DNA from: Eubacterium sp.
Lineage (GTDB): Bacteria; Bacillota_A; Clostridia; Lachnospirales; Lachnospiraceae
Length of the DNA stretch: 24,705 nt
NCBI GenBank assembly: GCA_023663915.1
Contig: JAMPGN010000037.1
Coordinates: 1 to 24,705 of the forward strand
Reading direction: 5' to 3'
Shown: piece after piece, positions 16,167-24,705 of the stretch
How the letters are laid out: every line of letters begins with the position of its first letter
How positions within the stretch are numbered: the stretch's first letter is position 1
Notes under the pieces: generated by a model
The model's database searches: none
Seen by the model: only the letters and a program-made list of their open reading frames with translations
Told to the model about the DNA's origin: nothing
Program-made: the position numbers and the translations under genes

Positions 16167-17204
16167 ATGAGTGTAGATAAGATAGAAACTACAGATAATA
16201 CGAAGAAAAAGACAAAACATTTAGGAAAGCCCGCAGGAATTGCTATATTCTGGGGGCTTGGTCTGATTCTGGCGTTTGTGCTCATCAACCATCATAATCC
16301 GCTTGCTGATCAGGTGACGGAGCGGATGAAGAAAGTCAGCGGATGCGTTCTGATCACTTTTACCTGTGCAATTTTCGCGATTTATTATGAGAGAATCATG
16401 ACGATTCCGGCGGAACTTTTTCAGAGCAGGAAACTGATCTGGAAGCTGGCGAAAAATGACTTCAAGAAGCGTTATGCCGGCTCTTACCTTGGCATCGTGT
16501 GGGCGATGGCACAGCCGGTCGTTACGGTGGTCATGTACTGGATTGTTTTTGACAAGGTATTCGACACGAGAAGCCAGATGGTGGCAAGCGGATTGGAAGT
16601 GCCCTATGTGCTTTACCTGACGGCGGGGCTTGTGCCGTGGTTTTATTTCTCGGAAGCGATCACACAGGGGACGATGGCGCTCATCGAGTACAATTATCTT
16701 GTCAAAAAAGTAGTCTTCAACATCAGTATCCTGCCGATTATCAAAGTGATTGCGGCTACATTTATCCATGTATTCTTTGTGGTAGTTTTGCTGCTCGTAT
16801 CAATCGGATACGGTTATTATCCCAGCGTTTATACCTTACAGATAGTTTATTATAGTTTCTGTATGTTCCTTCTTGTGCTTGGCATGAGTTATATGACCTG
16901 TGCGATTGTTGTTTTTATCAGAGATTTACAACAGATCATCAATATCGCCCTGCAGATTGGCATGTGGGCGACGCCTATCCTCTGGAATATTACCATGCTC
17001 AAGACCGACAATATGAAGACACTTTTTAAACTGAATCCGCTCGTCTATGTCGTCAACGGCTACAGGAGCGCAATCTATGAAAAAGTGTGGTTTTGGGAGC
17101 ATTTCTATTCATCCACATATTTCTGGATATTTACGATCAGCATGTTTTGCATCGGCACACTGATTTTCCGAAAAATGAGAACGCACTTTGCGGACGTGCT
17201 CTAA
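16167..17204 (+). CDS. ABC-2 type polysaccharide export permease (Wzm/TagG type)
   Basis: A 345-residue inner-membrane permease that pairs with the next gene's ATPase to export a lipid-linked polysaccharide. The core from about residue 85 matches the family: LIWKLAKNDFKKRYAGSYLGIVWA, the six-helix ABC-2 domain with LTAGLVPWFYFSE, VRD-like FIRDLQQ, and ATPILW before the last helices. An N-terminal extension of about 80 residues carries two more hydrophobic segments (about 24-42 and 56-74), which ordinary 260-270-residue permeases lack. I start at ATG 16167, preceded by GGAG nine bases away; the longer open frame runs back through rmlC. It is 26 bases before the ATPase gene. Confidence 0.9.
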   Translation: MSVDKIETTDNTKKKTKHLGKPAGIAIFWGLGLILAFVLINHHNPLADQVTERMKKVSGCVLITFTCAIFAIYYERIMTIPAELFQSRKLIWKLAKNDFKKRYAGSYLGIVWAMAQPVVTVVMYWIVFDKVFDTRSQMVASGLEVPYVLYLTAGLVPWFYFSEAITQGTMALIEYNYLVKKVVFNISILPIIKVIAATFIHVFFVVVLLLVSIGYGYYPSVYTLQIVYYSFCMFLLVLGMSYMTCAIVVFIRDLQQIINIALQIGMWATPILWNITMLKTDNMKTLFKLNPLVYVVNGYRSAIYEKVWFWEHFYSSTYFWIFTISMFCIGTLIFRKMRTHFADVL

Positions 17205-17230
17205 AGAGTAAAGGTAAAAGATTGAAAATT

Positions 17231-18562
17231 ATGGATAATATTGCGATTCAAGTCACGAATGTGGAAAAAATATATAAGTTGTACGACAAGCCTTCCGATC
17301 GTCTCAAGGAGGCTCTCGGATTCGGGCGGGGCAAACGTCACACGGCACACCATGCTCTCAAAGGGATTGATCTGACCATTCGGCAGGGTGAGTGCGTGGG
17401 AATTATTGGGACGAACGGTTCTGGGAAATCCACGATTCTAAAGATTATCACGGGTGTTCTCAACCCGACGAGCGGCAATGTGACGGTGAATGGGCGTATC
17501 TCTGCACTGCTTGAGCTGGGTGCGGGATTCAATATGGAGTATAACGGGATCGAGAACATCTATCTGAATGGGACAATGATCGGATTTTCCGAGAAAGAGA
17601 TCAATGAGAAAATGGATGCGATCCTGGAATTTGCGGATATCGGCGAGTATGTCTACCAGCCGGTCAAGACCTATTCCAGCGGTATGTTCGTGCGTCTCGC
17701 CTTTGCGGTGGCGATCAATATCGAGCCGGAAATACTGATCGTCGATGAGGCATTGTCGGTGGGAGATGTCTTTTTTCAGGCGAAATGTTATCATAAATTT
17801 GAAGAATTTAAAGAGATGGGTAAGACGATTGTATTCGTCAGCCATGACTTAAGCAGCATTAGCAAATACTGTGACAGAGTGGTACTGCTTAATCAGGGAA
17901 CCAAGTTGGGAGAGGGAAAGCCCAAGGAAATGATTGATATCTATAAGCAGGTGCTTGTGGGACAGTATACCGTGCCGGAGTCGGAAAACAGCAGACTTCT
18001 CGACGATGAGGAGCTGCGCAGAGCGGCAGCAGGCAGTGCAGGCAGAAAGCAGCCGGACGGCGGTGCGACAGCGAAAGAATCCCATCCGACCGGTGGGAAC
18101 GCAGAGAATCCGGAACTTCTCGAATATGGGTCTAAGAAGGCTGTGATCGAGGAATACTATATCACAGACGATAAGGGAATCAAGACTACGGCGATTCTTA
18201 AGGGGAATAACTTTACCATCCATATGAAAGTTACCATGATGGAGGACATTCATGCACCAATCTTTGCTTTCACGATCAAAAATGTGCGGGGAACAGAGAT
18301 TACAGGCACAAACACCATGTTTGAGAAAGCGTTTTTGGAGCCTGTGAATAAGGGCGAGAAGCGGGAGATTACTTTTACACAGAAAATGAATCTGCAAGGC
18401 GGTGATTATCTGTTGTCGCTTGGGGTGACAGGGTATGAGAACGATGATTTTACGGTGTATCACAGACTGTACGATGTGCTGAATTTGACGGTAATCTCAG
18501 ACAAGGATACGGTAGGATTCTATGATATGGATTCGACTGTGAAAGTCCGCAAGGTGGATTAG
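17231..18562 (+). CDS. ABC exporter ATPase with Wzt-type C-terminal glycan-binding domain
   Basis: A 443-residue ATPase. The nucleotide-binding domain (1 to about 245) has Walker A GTNGSGKST (60-68), a signature in TYSSGMFVRLAFA (about 147-159), Walker B ILIVDEALSVGD (D172/E173) and switch H205 in SHD. A charged linker follows, then a C-terminal domain (about 296-440) like that of Wzt proteins, which binds the modified end of a finished O-polysaccharide before export. This is longer than TagH-like or RfbB-like ATPases without such a domain. The ATG at 17231 has only a distant AAGG; an in-frame TTG at 17222 is seven bases from it and may be the real start, adding three residues. Confidence 0.92.
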   Translation: MDNIAIQVTNVEKIYKLYDKPSDRLKEALGFGRGKRHTAHHALKGIDLTIRQGECVGIIGTNGSGKSTILKIITGVLNPTSGNVTVNGRISALLELGAGFNMEYNGIENIYLNGTMIGFSEKEINEKMDAILEFADIGEYVYQPVKTYSSGMFVRLAFAVAINIEPEILIVDEALSVGDVFFQAKCYHKFEEFKEMGKTIVFVSHDLSSISKYCDRVVLLNQGTKLGEGKPKEMIDIYKQVLVGQYTVPESENSRLLDDEELRRAAAGSAGRKQPDGGATAKESHPTGGNAENPELLEYGSKKAVIEEYYITDDKGIKTTAILKGNNFTIHMKVTMMEDIHAPIFAFTIKNVRGTEITGTNTMFEKAFLEPVNKGEKREITFTQKMNLQGGDYLLSLGVTGYENDDFTVYHRLYDVLNLTVISDKDTVGFYDMDSTVKVRKVD

Positions 18563-18584
18563 GGCGGCGGAAGGTAGGAAAAGA

Positions 18585-20720
18585 ATGCCGGAGAACAATA
18601 TAGAAGAAATCGGAAAAATCAAGTTGAATCTCTCCCACTATCCGGGGGAAGATTATTACTGTGACGGGGATGCGGAGGACGAACTATTAAATATCACACG
18701 TAATTATTCGGAGGTGGAATACCAGCGTATCATCGAGGAAAGTAAAAGCTGGGAGATTCTCTATCATTTGTCCACGCAGCGGGAAAACATTGTGGAATGG
18801 CTTCCTATCACAAAGGATATGAAAGTACTCGAAGTGGGTTCTGGATGCGGTGCAATTACGGGTGCGCTCGCGAGGAAAGCGGGTGAAGTTACCTGCATCG
18901 ATCTGTCAAGAAAACGGAGCAGGATCAATGCTTACCGCCATATGGACGCAGAGAATGTGACGATCCATGTAGGCAATTTCCAGGATGTGGAACCCGACTT
19001 ACCGTGTGATTATGATTATATCTGTCTGATCGGCGTGTTTGAGTATGCGCAGGCGTATATTACTTCCGAGACGCCCTATGAAGATTTCCTAAACATCCTT
19101 AAGAAACATGTGAAATCGGATGGGCATATCGTGATCGCGATCGAGAATAAATTTGGTTTAAAATATTGGGCGGGATGCCGGGAAGACCACCTCGGATCCT
19201 ACTTTAGCGGTTTGGAGGATTATCCTGATGGCGGCGTTGTGAGGACATTTACGGCGCAGGGGCTTCGCAGGATCGCTGCAAAGTGTGGTTACGATCAAAC
19301 ACAGATGTATTATCCATATCCCGATTATAAATTCATGACATGTCTGTATTCTGAGGAACGGTTGCCCAAAGTGGGAGAATTATCAAATAACAACCGTAAT
19401 TTTGACAGGGACAGACTGCAGCTCTTTGATGAGAAAAAGGTGTTCGATACGATCCTGCAGGAAGAACAGTTTGAATTGTTTTCCAATTCTTATATGATGC
19501 TGCTCGGACCGAAATTGGAAGAAAAATATGTGAAATATTCCAATGACAGAAAAGAGGAGTTTGCCATCAAGACCGTTTTAAAGGAAACTACGACAGGGAA
19601 AATAATAGAAAAACATCCGCTATCAAAAGAAGCATGGAATCATATCGAGAATACCGCACGCGCGTATGAGGCGTTGACGGAACGATATAAGGACAGTGGT
19701 CTTGCCATCAATCGATGCAGGTTGGAGAGGGCGAACAGCGGTACCGCGGTTGAGGTCGGAATCGAGACGGAACCGCCGTATCTCTGTCTCGAATACATCG
19801 AGGGGAGAACGCTTGAGGAGCTTCTGGACGATTGTCTGGGATGTGATAACGTGGAAGGGTTCGGACAGTTATTTGATGAATACTATAAGCGAATATCCTA
19901 CGGAGAAGGCGAGAAAATTGCTGATTACGATTTAATTTTTGCGAATATTATCGTGTCGGGTGACATTGATAACGAATGGAACGTTATTGATAACAAGTGG
20001 AATGTTATTGATTGTGAGTGGACTTTCGACAAAGTTGTCGAGACGAAACAAATTGCTTTTCGAGCTGTTTATTGCTATCTGTTAGAGGATGAAAAGCGGA
20101 ATAAATTAAATTTTGATTCAATAATTCAAAGATTGGAGATTGATCAGACGGATGCACAGCAGTATCGAAAACAGGAGATGGATTTCCAGAAATATGTGAC
20201 CGGAAAACATATGTCCATGGCGGAGATACGCGAGGCGATCGGCAATCCGGTCTACACGGTGGAGGCATTCTGTGAGGGACAGGAGCTGGCGGCACACAAA
20301 GACCGTATCCAGATTTACGAGGATACGGGCAGGGGATTCAATGAAGAACAGTCGTTTTTTATTGATGATGCCACAGGAGAGCAGGTATATACGACAGCGG
20401 AAGGCATGACGGAACTTACGGTAATGATTCCCGGCGGAAGAAGCGCGCTTCGGATCGATCCCTGCAATGATTTCTGCCTGATTTATATTCGCGAGATCAA
20501 GTGGAACGGGATTCCGATACCGTGGAGAGGCAGACAGATACAGGTCAATGGGTTTAAGGCGGGCGAGAATACTTATGTGTGCCCTACCTGCGATCCGAAT
20601 ATTACCGTATCCTTGGCGGGTATTTCTGGTGAGGAGAAAAATGTACTGCAGATGACAATGCAAGTGACGAAACTGCCGCAGGAGACAGTAAAACATATGC
20701 AGAAAAGGGGACTGTTTTAG
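18585..20720 (+). CDS. Methyltransferase-kinase-like fusion, WbdD-like candidate
   Basis: A 711-residue multidomain protein. Residues about 40-270 form a class I SAM methyltransferase with motif I LEVGSGCGAITG (82-93) and an acidic IDLS after strand 2. Residues about 290-530 look kinase-like: EYIEGRTLEELL (from about 403) resembles the hinge region, DYDLIFAN gives the catalytic-loop spacing of D449 and N454 (D-x4-N), and VIDCEWTF supplies the metal-binding Asp (D476). The last 170 residues are beta-rich and may bind glycan. E. coli WbdD is a methyltransferase-kinase that caps O-antigen and sets its length, and the Wzt C-terminal domain reads the cap; this gene directly follows such a Wzt. Kinase activity is inference. 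Three bases separate it from the next gene. Confidence 0.68.
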   Translation: MPENNIEEIGKIKLNLSHYPGEDYYCDGDAEDELLNITRNYSEVEYQRIIEESKSWEILYHLSTQRENIVEWLPITKDMKVLEVGSGCGAITGALARKAGEVTCIDLSRKRSRINAYRHMDAENVTIHVGNFQDVEPDLPCDYDYICLIGVFEYAQAYITSETPYEDFLNILKKHVKSDGHIVIAIENKFGLKYWAGCREDHLGSYFSGLEDYPDGGVVRTFTAQGLRRIAAKCGYDQTQMYYPYPDYKFMTCLYSEERLPKVGELSNNNRNFDRDRLQLFDEKKVFDTILQEEQFELFSNSYMMLLGPKLEEKYVKYSNDRKEEFAIKTVLKETTTGKIIEKHPLSKEAWNHIENTARAYEALTERYKDSGLAINRCRLERANSGTAVEVGIETEPPYLCLEYIEGRTLEELLDDCLGCDNVEGFGQLFDEYYKRISYGEGEKIADYDLIFANIIVSGDIDNEWNVIDNKWNVIDCEWTFDKVVETKQIAFRAVYCYLLEDEKRNKLNFDSIIQRLEIDQTDAQQYRKQEMDFQKYVTGKHMSMAEIREAIGNPVYTVEAFCEGQELAAHKDRIQIYEDTGRGFNEEQSFFIDDATGEQVYTTAEGMTELTVMIPGGRSALRIDPCNDFCLIYIREIKWNGIPIPWRGRQIQVNGFKAGENTYVCPTCDPNITVSLAGISGEEKNVLQMTMQVTKLPQETVKHMQKRGLF
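19971..20012 (+). repeat. 21-bp in-frame tandem duplication in the kinase-like domain
   Basis: Two 21-bp units encode NEWNVID (463-469) and NKWNVID (470-476), followed by CEW, so the same WxVID pattern is met twice before the putative metal-binding Asp. Three bases differ between the units. It lies between the predicted catalytic loop and the DFG-equivalent position. Confidence 0.85.
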
Positions 20721-20723
20721 CAG

Positions 20724-23171
20724 ATGAGCAGAGGCATAGAGCGTTATGGATGGGCGGCATATTACGCGGCCGCATATGAAAAAGAACGTCAACAAAACAT
20801 TGTGCTGGCGGGCAAGATCGCAGATGCACAGAGGCGGCAATCAGATTTAGAAGATAATCTGAACCGTATCTATGCCAGTCCCTTCTGGAAAATGACGGCC
20901 CCTTTCCGGAAACTGTATCATAGTGTGAAGGGTGATGTACGGCATCCGAAAGATACGGACAGGAGTCCAGAGGCGGATTCCTGTTTTCTGCGTTATACGG
21001 AGGAAGTGCGCCGCCAGCAGAATCCTTATGCGGAATGGATAAAAGAAAACGAGCGTTATAATAACGGCACATATGGACAAGAAATCGTAGTGGATGGATG
21101 GCAGGCGATCAGCATACCGGAGACGGATATCGTTCTTCTCACTTACGGACAGGGATTACTGGACAGAGATATATTCGATAAAATTAAAACATGTTTTAAT
21201 AAAAACGAAAAATGTATGGTTGCCTATGCGGATGAGGACTTTTATTGGGAAGATTTATCATGTCGTATGCAGCCATGGTATAAGCCGGACTATTCACCTG
21301 ACACGATACTCGCATTTAATTACTGGGGTTATTTATTGGCGGTGAAGGCGGAGGTTCTCTCCGGTGTGCTTTCCGGTGAAGACATGCGAAACAGGATGAA
21401 ACGCAATAAACAGTCGGTGCGGTTCTATGATCTGTGTCTCTGTCTGGAAGAGGCAGCAATCAGCCGAAGCAGGCTGGAAGACTTTCCAATGTGGAAAGGC
21501 ATATGCCATATTGACGAAGTTCTCTATCACCATAAGTTTGAGCCGGATGGAGAGACGAGCCGACGCTTAGATAAGTGCGGTACGCCGGAAGAACGTTTCC
21601 GGCTCGTGGAGCAGTCTTTGATGGATCATTTGAATAAGGGAGATTATCTTGTGGGCGCCGGGGCGGAATATATACAGGTACGGGCGGCGGCGCTTGAAAG
21701 ACGGGGAGTTAAAGGCAGTTTCGTCAGCGGTGCCGAGCCTGATCTGTACCATATCGTTTACGATACGTCCATAACCGGCAGAGAGAGATGCGCACGTGCA
21801 CAGAGCGAGGCGGGGCATATTACACCGCATTATATCGTATCCGTTGTGATTCCATCGAAAGATCATCCCGATGTACTAAAGCGCTGCCTTGACTCTTTTC
21901 GAGTGAAGACAGATTACCGCTATTATGAATGGATCGTCGTGGATAACGGCAGTAAGGAAGAAAACCGCGCGAAGCTTGACGCGATGCAGAAGGAATATGG
22001 ATTCCTGTATCTTTATGAGAAGATGGATTTTAATTTTTCCAGGATGTGCAATATGGGGGCGGCACGGGCGAAAGGTGATCTGATTCTATTCATGAATGAC
22101 GATATCGAAGTCATAGAACATAGCTGGCTTAGGAGAATGACAGGACAGGCGTTACAGCCGCATACGGGTGCGGTGGGTGCGAAACTGTGGTATGCAGGAA
22201 CGCAGAACATACAACATGCCGGTATTACCAATATGGAGATCGGACCTTCCCACAAACTGATTACATTTCCCGATGACAAGGACTACTATTACGGTCGTAA
22301 CAGAATGGTCTATAATATGATCGGCGTGACGGCGGCGTGCCTCATGGTGAGCCGTGAGAAGTATGAGGAAGTGGGCGGATTTGATGAGACGATGGCAGTT
22401 GCTTACAACGATGTGGATTTTTGTTTCAAATTGATTGAGGCGGGATATTACAATGTACAGCGCAACGATGCGGTATTGTATCATCACGAGTCCTTGAGTC
22501 GCGGACTGGATGAGGAGGACGATGGCAAGTGGGAAAGACTCTTACAGGAAAAAGAAAATCTCTACGCGAAGCATCCGCAGATGAAAGGGCGGGATGCCTT
22601 TTATCATCATGCGCTGATCGACAACGCCTCTAATTACGGGTGTAATTATAAATTCCCATATGAAGAACATTTGTTCACTGTGGGGGTAGAATCCATGGAA
22701 ATAGGGCGGATGAAAGGCTGGAATACGAACGGTCTCCGGCTTACCGTGGACAGGGCGGAAATACAGCATAAGATACATCTGGACGAGCCGGATATCCTCT
22801 GGATCATGGGTTGGTGTTACATACCCGGTGAAAATAACGCGTGTTACGACAAACGTGTTCTGCTGTTTCGCGCGGACGATGCAAACAGCACAGGAGATGG
22901 AAAGGGTGTGAAGCGTGTAAAAGGCGCAAGACGTATAGAGGGTGTGGATAGCAGTATCGGCAAGGATTACAGTGCAAAGCCCTCTGACTGGTATCGTAAG
23001 GACGTGGAAGCGATTCTGCCGATGGAGCAGAATATCGGCTTGGCAGGGTTTGTGCTCCGCATATTGACAGCGGATATTGTGGCCGGCACATATCGTATCG
23101 GCATGTTGTGCACGAGTGCGGCGGGGGATAAACAGGTGGCGTGGAGTGATAAGACGGTGGAGATTATTTAG
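20724..23171 (+). CDS. Multidomain GT2 glycosyltransferase with degenerate first domain
   Basis: An 815-residue protein. It starts with a short coiled coil and the ASPFWKMTAPFRKL motif (51-64). Residues about 110-300 resemble the second half of a GT2 domain: YADEDFYW, KPDYSPD (187-193) and DEVLYHHK align by eye with the first domain of the next protein, but the nucleotide-binding start is missing. A complete GT2 domain follows from about 372 with SVVIPSKDHPDVLKRCLDSF, WIVVDNGS, the metal motif FMNDD (N458, D459, D460) and GGFDE..AVAYNDVDF. This is the WbbL/RgpF-like rhamnosyltransferase type. A C-terminal beta domain (about 650-815) may bind sugar. The start has AAGGGGA about 13 bases upstream. 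Confidence 0.88.
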   Translation: MSRGIERYGWAAYYAAAYEKERQQNIVLAGKIADAQRRQSDLEDNLNRIYASPFWKMTAPFRKLYHSVKGDVRHPKDTDRSPEADSCFLRYTEEVRRQQNPYAEWIKENERYNNGTYGQEIVVDGWQAISIPETDIVLLTYGQGLLDRDIFDKIKTCFNKNEKCMVAYADEDFYWEDLSCRMQPWYKPDYSPDTILAFNYWGYLLAVKAEVLSGVLSGEDMRNRMKRNKQSVRFYDLCLCLEEAAISRSRLEDFPMWKGICHIDEVLYHHKFEPDGETSRRLDKCGTPEERFRLVEQSLMDHLNKGDYLVGAGAEYIQVRAAALERRGVKGSFVSGAEPDLYHIVYDTSITGRERCARAQSEAGHITPHYIVSVVIPSKDHPDVLKRCLDSFRVKTDYRYYEWIVVDNGSKEENRAKLDAMQKEYGFLYLYEKMDFNFSRMCNMGAARAKGDLILFMNDDIEVIEHSWLRRMTGQALQPHTGAVGAKLWYAGTQNIQHAGITNMEIGPSHKLITFPDDKDYYYGRNRMVYNMIGVTAACLMVSREKYEEVGGFDETMAVAYNDVDFCFKLIEAGYYNVQRNDAVLYHHESLSRGLDEEDDGKWERLLQEKENLYAKHPQMKGRDAFYHHALIDNASNYGCNYKFPYEEHLFTVGVESMEIGRMKGWNTNGLRLTVDRAEIQHKIHLDEPDILWIMGWCYIPGENNACYDKRVLLFRADDANSTGDGKGVKRVKGARRIEGVDSSIGKDYSAKPSDWYRKDVEAILPMEQNIGLAGFVLRILTADIVAGTYRIGMLCTSAAGDKQVAWSDKTVEII

Positions 23172-23191
23172 GGAAGGGCATTGAAAATCGT

Positions 23192-24705
23192 ATGGGACAG
23201 GATGAGTTAAACGGAAAGATTGAGGAGGAGGCGCTTCGGCATTACCGGGACATCTATGAGCGTGAGAAGAAGAAAACCCATGTTCTGACGGGTAAGCTTA
23301 CGGATGCGGAGCAAAAGACGGCGGAGCTTGATGGACGCTTAAAGCGCATCAAGGGCAGCGTTTTCTGGCGAATGTCTAAGCCTCTGCGCAGCCTTGTGCA
23401 CTGGCTGCAGCGCACGAGACAGCGGCTGGGATATTATGGCGGTCCAAAGGGTATCGCCCGAAAGCTAAACTCCAAGAACATCGAGAGAAAAGCGCGCACA
23501 CAGCATGGTACGGCGAGTTTCCCGGACACGCAGGAAGCGAAGCGACAGAGTGAGTATAAATTTCCCAAGGACATTAAATTCAGTATTTTGATGCCGTTAT
23601 ACAACACACCGGAGAAATTCTTGCGTCAGGCAATCGATTCGGTTCGGGCGCAGACTTATGGTAATTGGGAGTTGTGTTTAGCGGACGGCTCCGACGGAGA
23701 GCATTCCGATGTGCAGAGGATTTGCAAGGAATATGCGGTGCAGGATTCCCGCATTGTGTATCGAAAACTTCCTAAGAACGAAGGAATATCGGGGAATACC
23801 AACAGGTGTTTTGCCATGGCGACGGGTGAATACATCGCGCTGTTTGACCATGATGACGTACTGCATCCGAGCGTATTGTATGAATATATGAAAGTGATCT
23901 GCGACCGAGGGGCAGATTATATTTACTGCGATGAAGCGACCTTCAAGGGGAAAAAGACAATCGACGACATGATTACCCTGCATTTCAAACCCGATTATGC
24001 GCCGGATAATCTGCGCGCGAACAATTATATCTGCCATTTCAGCGCTTTTGACAGAAAATTGTTGACGGGGATGCAGTTGTTCCGCTCCGAGTTCGATGGA
24101 AGCCAGGACCACGATATGATTTTACGTCTGACAAGCAAGGCAAAGCGCGTGGTTCATGTGCCGAAACTGCTCTATTATTGGCGCTCCCATGAGGGCAGCG
24201 TGGCGGCGGACATCAACGCTAAGAGCTATGCCGTGGAAGCGGCGAAGGGTGCTGTGGCGGCGCATCTTAAGGATATGGGCTTTCAGAATTTCGAGATTCA
24301 TTCGACCAAGGCATTCGAGACGATCTTCCAGATTAAGTATGAGATACAGGGGAATCCGCTCGTGAGCATTGTGATACCGAATAAAGACCATATCGAAGAC
24401 TTAAGCCGCTGTATCACGTCGATCACAGAGAAAAGCTCCTACGATCATTACGAGATCATCATCGTGGAGAATAACAGCACGAGTGATGAAATTTTCGACT
24501 ATTATAAGAAAATACAGGAAAATCCGAAGATTAAGATCATCACTTATCAAGGCGGATTCAATTATTCCAAAATCTGTAATTTGGGAGTATCCAAGGCACA
24601 TGGAGAGTATCTTCTATTGTTGAACAATGATACGGAAGTCATCACCTTAGACTGGATCGAGGAACTGCTTATGTATGCACAGCGTCCTGACGTGGGGGCG
24701 GTAGG
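23192..24705 (+). CDS. Tandem GT2 glycosyltransferase, 3' end outside window
   Basis: The frame is open from ATG 23192 to the window edge (504 codons). The coiled-coil N-terminus and the GSVFWRMSKPLRSL motif (55-68) are paralogous to the preceding protein. The first GT2 domain begins near residue 129 with FSILMPLYNTPEKFLRQAID, has LFDHDD (D219-D222), KPDYAPD (266-272) and SQDHDMILRL, and looks intact. The second begins near 391 with VSIVIPNKDHIEDLSRCI and has IIIVENNS and LLNNDTEV (N478-D480); it is cut before its active-site base. Such two-domain proteins usually assemble alternating or rhamnan backbones. The gap from the previous gene is 20 bases with GGGAAGGG inside it, so it belongs to the same operon. 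Confidence 0.9.
   Translation, partial: MGQDELNGKIEEEALRHYRDIYEREKKKTHVLTGKLTDAEQKTAELDGRLKRIKGSVFWRMSKPLRSLVHWLQRTRQRLGYYGGPKGIARKLNSKNIERKARTQHGTASFPDTQEAKRQSEYKFPKDIKFSILMPLYNTPEKFLRQAIDSVRAQTYGNWELCLADGSDGEHSDVQRICKEYAVQDSRIVYRKLPKNEGISGNTNRCFAMATGEYIALFDHDDVLHPSVLYEYMKVICDRGADYIYCDEATFKGKKTIDDMITLHFKPDYAPDNLRANNYICHFSAFDRKLLTGMQLFRSEFDGSQDHDMILRLTSKAKRVVHVPKLLYYWRSHEGSVAADINAKSYAVEAAKGAVAAHLKDMGFQNFEIHSTKAFETIFQIKYEIQGNPLVSIVIPNKDHIEDLSRCITSITEKSSYDHYEIIIVENNSTSDEIFDYYKKIQENPKIKIITYQGGFNYSKICNLGVSKAHGEYLLLLNNDTEVITLDWIEELLMYAQRPDVGAV

Overview
The window looks like a Clostridia chromosome segment, most likely Lachnospiraceae: mid-range GC, strong AGGAGG-type ribosome sites, extended -10 promoters, DUF6077-like membrane proteins, GH25 muramidases with SpaA-like and BIG2 domains, and an ABC-exported, rhamnose-type wall polysaccharide locus. 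I see no rRNA, tRNA, CRISPR array, transposase or phage gene. Family assignments come from motif recognition alone.

Region 1 (1-6778, + strand): a leader with two 50-bp hairpin-bearing repeats precedes a tightly packed run: DUF6077-like membrane protein, GT4 glycosyltransferase, GT2 glycosyltransferase, second polytopic membrane protein, MBOAT O-acyltransferase and its SGNH/AlgX-DltD-like partner. Together they look like a module that builds and O-acylates a surface glycan.

Region 2 (6779-8930): a 64-aa orphan gene with its own promoter and terminator, then two minus-strand genes. One encodes a membrane-anchored SGNH-like protein with Asp where the GDS nucleophile should be. The other encodes a small Cys-rich zinc-ribbon-like protein with a good promoter and terminator.

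Region 3 (8931-12071): a consensus-like promoter drives a 1017-aa membrane-anchored GH25 muramidase. It carries a strikingly acidic tandem-repeat tail on the predicted cytoplasmic side, then SpaA-like, Ser/Thr-rich, two BIG2, wall-binding-like and GH25 domains.

Region 4 (12074-24705, runs off the right edge): a probable single operon: rmlB, rmlA, a second smaller GH25 muramidase, rmlC, an ABC-2 permease (Wzm/TagG type), an ATPase with a Wzt C-terminal glycan-binding domain, a 711-aa methyltransferase plus kinase-like fusion reminiscent of E. coli WbdD, and two large multidomain GT2 proteins, the last incomplete. The genes supply dTDP-sugar, polymerise a (probably rhamnose-rich) glycan, plausibly cap its end, and export it by recognising the cap. 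The muramidases may open or remodel peptidoglycan where the polymer passes or is attached. A Gram-positive cap-and-export system linked to muramidases is the most interesting hypothesis here.
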